Shown here piece after piece: positions 58,227-64,000 of a stretch of DNA of 64,000 nt. The stretch covers positions 744,001 to 808,000 of the forward strand of contig JARKIF010000018.1 of the NCBI GenBank assembly GCA_029378245.1, given 5' to 3'. The stretch comes from Roridomyces roridus (taxonomy: Eukaryota; Basidiomycota; Agaricomycetes; Agaricales; Mycenaceae). The position numbers and the translations under genes were made by a program. The notes beneath the pieces are model-generated. The model searched no databases and was not told the DNA's origin. It saw nothing but the letters and a program-made list of their open reading frames with translations. Every line of letters starts with the position of its first letter. Positions within the stretch are counted from its first letter, which is position 1.

Positions 58227-60532
58227 ATGGACAACCGCTCCCATTCCGAGGCATCGTACAGCAAGGACTGGCGCGTCGGCGCCACCCAATATATCCTTGA
58301 TGAGCGACGCCGCGCTGCTCTAGCAGAGATTGACAATGCCCGTGTGAGTGCCCTAATCTGCTAAGCGCTTAGTTTGCTGATAATGTCCAGTTTTCGTATG
58401 TCTTGCTCCACCATGCTTACCTCGGATTGTAACGTCTGCTAGGTGGTTCCATGTTAAAGTCTGCCTTGTACGTGTGGCTAAGCTATCTTTCTCCTCTTTC
58501 TCATATATTTCTCAAAGGTGGCAGCAGCGGGTATGAAATACGCATGGCCCGCCATGCAGCTGGTATTCACGAACCTCTCTCAGGCTTCTTTTGCGACTCC
58601 TACGACATCTTTGGTGCGTAACAACGACCGGGCTTGTATCCCCACGATTTACTTCAATGCAGCAATTAATATCGGCGCGCAAATGATCGGCTACGTCTAC
58701 GGGACTGGTATGCAGCTCCTCTCCCAAGTTGCATATCTCGCTCAAATGGACCACAGGCTCGCCCCGGAAGCTAACGACAAACCGGCAAGATCTGGGCTTG
58801 AAGGTCGCCCTCCCCGTCGGCACTCTCTTTGGACAACTGCTCTTTGGCTGGCTAGCGGATATCGTTGGTCGGAAGCGGATGTACGGCGTCGAGTTAATCA
58901 TCATTATAATCGGTGCGCGTCGAAGGTCTATGAACCAGCATAAAATTATAATTCATTCCAGGAACTTTCGCACAAGCCCTCTCCGGCGGTGCACACGCTG
59001 TCAGTATCATCGGCGTCCTCGTCGTCTGGCGTTTCTTCGTACGTGTTTCTAACACGCCCACCCTCATCACCGCCTCAATACTCTCAGACCGGCATCGGCG
59101 TGGGTGGTGACTATCCCTTGAGCGCCACGATCGCCTCGGAATTCGCCAGCACCAAACTGCGGGGCCGACTCATGACGATGGTCTTTTCAGCGCAGGGATG
59201 GGGAAACTTCACTGCAGTACTTGTCGCCTTCATCGTCACAGAAGCGTTCAAGAACAAGATCATTGCCGAGCCCAGCATCACCGACCTGAATCACGTCGAC
59301 TACATGTGGCGAATCCTCCTCGGTCTGATCATTTCCCGCCAGACGTCTGTCTCCTCCTGACGGCTTATTGATGACAGGTCTGGGCTGTCTGCCCGCGGTT
59401 TTTGCAATTTATTACCGCCTCACTCTGCCCGAGACACCGCGGTTTACGATGGACATTGAGCGAAACGTTATGCAAGCAGCGGATGACATTGACCATGTCT
59501 TGCGCACGGGCAGATTCGACTACGACCCCGACGCAATTGTCCAACGCGCAGACGCCCCCCGCGCCTCGCTTGAGGACTTCCGGAATTACTTTGGCAGATG
59601 GGAGAACCTCAAGGTCCTCATCGGCACGTCCTACTCGTGGTTTGCCCTAGGTGCGCAGTGCTCGTTGCAGAAAATGTCCCTCGTCTTACGCCTTTCAAGA
59701 CATCGCGTTCTACGGATTGGGTCTGAACTCTGCGACAATCCTCACCGCCATCGGATTCGGCTCCCCAGCGACACATGACACGCGCGGGATCTACCAAGCC
59801 CTGCACAACGTCTGCGTCGGCAACCTGATCTTCTCCGTAGCGGGTCTCATTCCCGGGTACTACGCCACATTCGCACTCATCGACTCCTGGGGCCGCAAAC
59901 CCATCCAACTCATGGGTTTCACCGTACTCACAGTTCTGTTCTTGATCATGGGTTTCGGATTCAACGCCCTCCAAGGGTCGACAGCCGGAAAGGGTGCTTT
60001 CGTCTTTTTATATTGCTTGACCAACTTTTTCCAAAATTTCGGTGTGTGATGCGATCTTGGTGTTGTAGAGCCTTGATTGAGATTCCAAAGGCCCGAATAC
60101 GACCACGTTCATCATACCCGGAGAGGTTTTCCCCACTCGATATCGCTCTACCGCTCACGGTATCTCTGCCGCAAGTGGGAAATTTGGCGCGATTGTGAGT
60201 CCTACATTCAGTAGAGGGGCCTGGACTCAACTCTGTAGATCGCACAAGTCGGCTTCGGACAGCTACTTAACATTGGCGGGACGAACAAGTTCATACCTCA
60301 CATGTGCGCACGAGCCTCCTCTAACCTGGACTGGCCCGACTGACTACCTCAATGTAGCATGGAGATCCTAGCATTCTTCATGATGACCGGTATCTTCTCG
60401 ACACTCCTGCTCCCCGAGACGAAGCAAAAGTCTCTGGAAGAGCTATCCAACGAGCGACAGGAAGGATTCCTGCGCGGTCCGACGACACAGGTCAAGATAC
60501 ACAACGGTATCATCATGGGGACTCGTTTGTGA
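58227..60532 (+). CDS. PHO84-like inorganic phosphate transporter (MFS, PHS family)
   Basis: About eleven exons, some very short, join in phase to about 530 residues. The protein begins [15 protein letters not shown], then [20 protein letters not shown] and the conserved [12 protein letters not shown] first-helix motif. [15 protein letters not shown] is the MFS loop 2-3 signature. [19 protein letters not shown] is the diagnostic phosphate:H+ symporter signature. A central loop has [14 protein letters not shown], the second half has [12 protein letters not shown] and [19 protein letters not shown], and the C-terminus [14 protein letters not shown]. It is expected in the plasma membrane, taking up phosphate with protons and induced by phosphate starvation. 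Micro-exons at 58390-58600 are needed to keep frame. The 3' end faces the methyltransferase gene 168 bp away. Confidence 0.92.
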
Positions 60533-60700
60533 TTTACCAGTTGATTCCTTATACACCATCGTTTTGTATACAACTCAGTCTTTTGTACCCAGTCGATACT
60601 TACAAGTATACTATTTATTACATACGCCCGAATTTCCCAAAATGGATGATGGAGTATTGGTGCGTGGGTTGTTTGGCTTGCTCCGCGGACTTGATATTCC

Positions 60701-61886
60701 TTAAGAACGACGACACCAGAAAAAGTACATATCAAACATCCCGGTCTCGGAGAGGTTATCCATGTCCTTCCTGACTTGAACAGCCAACTCGGGCGTAAGC
60801 CCATCGAACTTGTTGCACAAAGATTCGCCGGTCAGGATGATTGTCTGCCGGTATGCCTCGCGGAGCTGATCTTCCATTTCATCTACAGGAACGTGAGTCA
60901 ATACACCTGGAAAAAGGAAAACATCATCAAACCTGGACTGGGACGACACATCGGTATCGTGAGGTTCTTCAAATTAACCTCCTTGAACATCCCAAGCGCG
61001 CGCATCGCCCCTTCCAACTTCCTCGCCGACACCAGAATCCGCACCATATCCCCGCACGATTGCCCCATACGTCGAGGCCAGACGCGAAACCGCCGGTCCG
61101 GCGGTGAGTGCTAGCCTCTCGATGTCGTTCTCCTCGACGAGGAGCCATCCGCCGGGTTTGAGCAGTCGAGCGGCGCGGGCGAGGAGGTCGCCAGTGCTGT
61201 TTGGAACCTACATACGCAGGCGTGAAGGAACGAGGGAGAAAATATGAGTGAATAAACCAACGTGAATGAAGACATGTCGGACATGCACAATGTCAAACGA
61301 CCCATCCTTGAAGGGGAGATCCTGTGTCAGGTCGGCGTTGAGGAACTTTGAGATTCGGTGGAAAGTTGCTTCGGAATAATATCAGTCTTTTGCCCACCAA
61401 TACTTGAGCAGGAAATAATCACATTTGAGGGAGAGGGTTGCGGTCGACAGCGATGACTTCTGCCTTGGGGAAGTCTTTGGCGGCTTGGTGTACCCTTACA
61501 ACCCACTTCAGGTCAAACCTTTCGAAGTCAAGTGTCAACATACCATGCCCCGCTTCCCGAACTATAAAAACACATCAGCATAGGGCAAGGCAAACAATCC
61601 TTCTACACACCCAAGATCTATAATCCGCGCAGGATCCATTCCGTAGATTGGCGCAAAGCTCAGTCTATCGCCGAAATACTTGTATTGTGCGGTATGCAGA
61701 GCATCCAACCTACAGATATTATCGAGTTGCTTTTCGGCACCATGTCAGCAGCTCATACCTAGACACTTCCTCCGTAGTATGAGCCGCAGGCTAAGAAGCA
61801 TACTGAGCCCGCTTCAAAGACTGCAATCCATTGCGACTCACCTCGTGCACGTACGACGACGGTCTGGCTACTAGAGGAGCGCTCAT
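60701..61886 (-). CDS. Class I SAM-dependent methyltransferase
   Basis: Small exons on the minus strand, start ATG at 61886 (MSAPLVARPSSSYVHE). The core has YKYFGDRLSFAPIY, the SAM-binding ARIIDLGSGAW, an acidic-loop motif AEVIAVDRNPLP, FDIVHVRHVFIHV, and LLKPGGWLLVEE. This is the usual order of motifs I, II and post-II in fungal class I methyltransferases. The C-terminal exon has MEDQLREAYRQTIILTGE and ends MFDMYFFWCRRS. The exon join near 60905-61000 is uncertain: the simplest reading meets a stop, and an intron of about 42 bp after MFKE is needed to stay open. The substrate is unknown. It is convergent with the phosphate transporter. Confidence 0.78.
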
Positions 61887-62022
61887 TGCGGGAAACAAAT
61901 CATTCCTTCATTTCGCCCGGTTTTTATACTTATGTGCAGCACCACTACCCGCGCGCGCATGATTGGAGGGCCGGCCTTCCGTGAGTATCCATGTTCAGAA
62001 GCATATCTCCACCGATGTTATT
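61887..62022. other. Short intergenic stretch, methyltransferase promoter
   Basis: Upstream flank of the methyltransferase. No other signal. Confidence 0.35.
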
Positions 62023-62637
62023 GGTTCGAGTACACAGAATTCGGATAATTCCCTTACTTGACCACCTGTCCGAGCACATCGTGGCCAAGTAACCTGAACA
62101 GTGACCCATTTCACGATTCCATCTCCCAAACTCCGAGGACTTGAAGGACTTGGGGTATCTCGGCGGCCCCAACTCCCGCGGTACCAGTTCAGAGCATGGG
62201 AATAATGAGGTTATTTTGGAACGAACGAATAATATGCGCGGGCCAAGCCATTATAATTTGTATTCCGCCACAGTCCAGGTTTTCGTCTCTGTCGTCCGGC
62301 GCATGATAGATAGCTGGCTTTCAATCAGCACGCGACGAGTCACCACCCGGGGTTCAACTTGTCTTCCCGAAATGAAAGACCTGCCCCTTGCGCTTCGAGA
62401 AAGCTCCGACTCGAACGACAACAACAATTCCTTCCAGGACAGTCAACACCGGACAAGACACGACCCAAGTCAAACACTCACTTGCACCGGGCGGTCATCA
62501 AGACTCTCAAGCCGGGGCCTCTGACTATGTACATCGGGTTGATCTGCGGGTAACCGATCAACGCTCAGCGGGCGATACCAGAGATAAAGCTAAGTAATAG
62601 ATAACGCACCTTCAACCTTCAGACCGTTGGCGTGACC
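62023..62637 (-). repeat. Tandem duplicate of a gene 3' half (degenerate copy)
   Basis: Direct copy of 62647-63229 with many substitutions and indels. It holds a version of exon 2 that still encodes DQPDVHSQRPRLESLDDRP on the minus strand, matching DQPDMRTQRPRLESFDDRL of the live gene. Exon 3 is frameshifted and exon 1 is mostly missing, so the copy has no start. Confidence 0.72.
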
Positions 62638-62646
62638 GCTGTTCCT

Positions 62647-63229
62647 TGTTTGAGTGCACACAATTCGGAGAATTCCCTTACTTGACCACTTGTCCGAGCA
62701 CATCGCGACCGAGGAATTTATGCATTTCACGATTTCGTCTCCCGAACTCCGAGGACTTGAGGGAATTGACTATCTCGGCGGCTCCATGAACATGAGACAT
62801 GAGAAGAATAAACTATTTTGAAACGAACGAATAATATGCGCGGGTGGGTTCAAGTAGCCAAGTCATTTGATTTCTTCCTTGTCTTCTCTTCAAGATTGTA
62901 CAACGCGAGATAGATAGGCTTCAATCAGCACGCGACGAGTCACCACCATCCTTGTCGGCCTCGAAGAGATTCTGAAACACCCGCCCCTTGCGCTTCGAGT
63001 TCAAAGAAAGCTCCGATTCGGACGATAGCAGCTGTACATGGGACAGTCAACATCCGCGAGCAAAAGACCAACACCAAGGACTCACTTGCACGAGACGGTC
63101 ATCGAAACTCTCAAGCCGGGGCCGTTGGGTACGCATGTCGGGTTGATCTGCGGTAAACCCATCAGTCAGTCGGCGATTCAAAAGTCTTAGTTTAAGATAA
63201 CGAACGCACCTTCAGACCGTTGACGCTTG
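62647..63229 (-). repeat. Tandem duplicate, parental copy
   Basis: Direct repeat partner of 62023-62637. It overlaps exons 2 and 3 and the 3' flank of the coiled-coil gene 62921-63453. Confidence 0.7.
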
Positions 63230-63453
63230 AGCTTGCCTTTGCCTAGATCCTTGACGGCGAGTTGCTCGACGAATCGGACTTGCTGAGTCTGCTTGTGCTT
63301 GATGGACCGACGCACGCGGGCGATTTCCTCCTCGAGGTTCTCGTAGCGGAGTTGAAGCTCAAAGTTCTGCTCGTCGTACTTGCGGAGGGTGTTCACGAGT
63401 GAAGGGATTTGGTTGACAAGGTCCGAGGCGACGTCTGAGGCTGCGGGGGACAT
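62921..63453 (-). CDS. Small coiled-coil protein, function unknown
   Basis: Three exons join in phase (introns near 63145-63210 and 63032-63084) to about 137 residues. Start ATG at 63453 (MSPAASDVASDLVNQ). Residues about 15-70 form a predicted coiled coil (LRKYDEQNFELQLRYENLEE, ARVRRSIKHKQTQQVRF). They are followed by a basic patch (GKGKLKRQRSE), an Arg/Gln segment and an acidic tail ending GGDSSRAD, stop at 62921. I do not recognise the family. It is divergent from the gene at 63593, also coiled-coil, with only 139 bp between the ATGs. Confidence 0.7.
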
Positions 63454-63592
63454 GGAGAGTAGAGCGAACGTGGGGGAAGAGAGCAAAGACGTGATGTCTC
63501 AACTTGAATGCAGAGCATTGATTGTCAGCCACCCTCAGTCGCTCTTTCTTTCCGCCCACTACTACCACTCACTACACGTACTATCCTACGCC
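63454..63592. promoter_or_regulatory. Compact bidirectional promoter region
   Basis: 139 bp separate the start codons of two divergent small coiled-coil genes. No obvious TATA box; a pyrimidine-rich patch precedes the plus-strand ATG. Confidence 0.5.
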
Positions 63593-64000
63593 ATGAATTT
63601 CATCAAGTTCGGAAACCACATCATCGCGCCCGCCGGAGCAGAAGCCCTCCCTCTCCCTGCACCAACGCCCATGCCCATGCCCATGCCCATGCCAACACCC
63701 CGCCCACTCGCCCCATCCACCGCATTCGACACCAACGAGATCCTCGCAATCGCCATGCTCCTCCAGACCAAAATCAAAGAGCTCGAAAACACCATCGCCG
63801 AACGCAAAGCCCGGCACCAAGAGTGGTGCAAAGGAGTATCCCGGCTCGACAAGGTTCTCGTCACGCTCCGCAAACAGGAATCAAAGGAGGACGACAAGCT
63901 CGTCAAGCTCACCAAGCAGTGGAACAAGACGAGCCTCAACGCCAACCGCTACGGCCTCTTTAGCAAGAACCCAGGCTTGTTCGGGCTGCCCCACCAGCAG
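63593..64000 (+). CDS. Coiled-coil protein, partial at the right edge
   Basis: ATG at 63593 opens a frame that stays open for 136 codons to the end of the window. It begins MNFIKFGNHIIAPAGAEALP, then has a tandem CCCATG repeat (63669-63692) coding for four Met-Pro units inside a proline stretch. A coiled-coil-like region follows (LLQTKIKELENTIAERKARH, LDKVLVTLRKQESKEDDKL), then NRYGLFSKNPGLFGLP. Function unknown. The downstream part lies outside the window. Confidence 0.65.
   Translation, partial: MNFIKFGNHIIAPAGAEALPLPAPTPMPMPMPMPTPRPLAPSTAFDTNEILAIAMLLQTKIKELENTIAERKARHQEWCKGVSRLDKVLVTLRKQESKEDDKLVKLTKQWNKTSLNANRYGLFSKNPGLFGLPHQQ

Noticed and set aside
58380..58620. Apparent frame breaks at the start of the phosphate transporter
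   Set aside because: Micro-exons (FSWFHVK, then VAAAG, then FFCDSYDIF) join in phase and give the conserved family sequence.
1..64000. CRISPR arrays, operons, prophage or plasmid functions
   Set aside because: None seen. The intron-rich structure and protein families are those of a basidiomycete nuclear genome.

Overview
The window is nuclear DNA from a filamentous basidiomycete, most likely an agaricomycete mushroom. Genes are split by many short (about 40-60 bp) GT-AG introns, there are no operons or ribosome binding sites, and several families are typical of Agaricomycetes: a Goodbye/NACHT/TPR STAND protein, serpentine 7TM proteins, F-box proteins with a tryptophan-rich body, integrase-type HHCC zinc-binding proteins and an eqolisin protease. 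Some proteins resemble mushroom (Agaricales, Mycena-like) families as I remember them; that finer placement is a guess.

Layout. 0.7-5.9 kb: a CSC1/OSCA-like mechanosensitive channel and a small charged protein. 7-33 kb: an accessory block built from inverted paralog pairs. The outer pair is an atypical SDR (7.0 kb plus strand, 33.3 kb minus strand). The inner pair is a 930-residue VIT/VWA protein (11.4-14.3 kb minus, 19.3-22.2 kb plus). Between the left members lie a kinase-like gene lacking a recognisable N-lobe and two genes for an unrecognised six-cysteine family. A 7TM gene sits at the centre. Right of the inner pair are a SurE-type phosphatase and a run of broken genes: an SRPK-like kinase, two tandem F-box genes each with an in-frame TAG, and a PP2C phosphatase split by a transposon. 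33.9-38 kb: two tandem HHCC zinc-binding genes (one broken), a hAT-type MITE and a secreted G1 peptidase. 39.4-64 kb: mostly intact genes, namely an ABCC transporter, a STAND/NLR protein, an F-box protein, a KIN4-like kinase, a PHO84-type phosphate transporter, a SAM methyltransferase and a divergent pair of small coiled-coil proteins at the right edge.

Three non-autonomous DNA elements can be delimited from the sequence: a CACTA-like element (29555-30844, 3-bp TSD) inside the PP2C gene, a hAT-like MITE (36564-37002, perfect 8-bp TSD) and a third TIR element (15547-16512). At least seven loci between 11 and 37 kb carry frameshifts, nonsense codons or insertions, while the outer regions look intact. 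The middle therefore behaves like a fast-decaying accessory segment. Exon boundaries were inferred by eye from splice signals and family similarity, so small terminal exons may be wrong.
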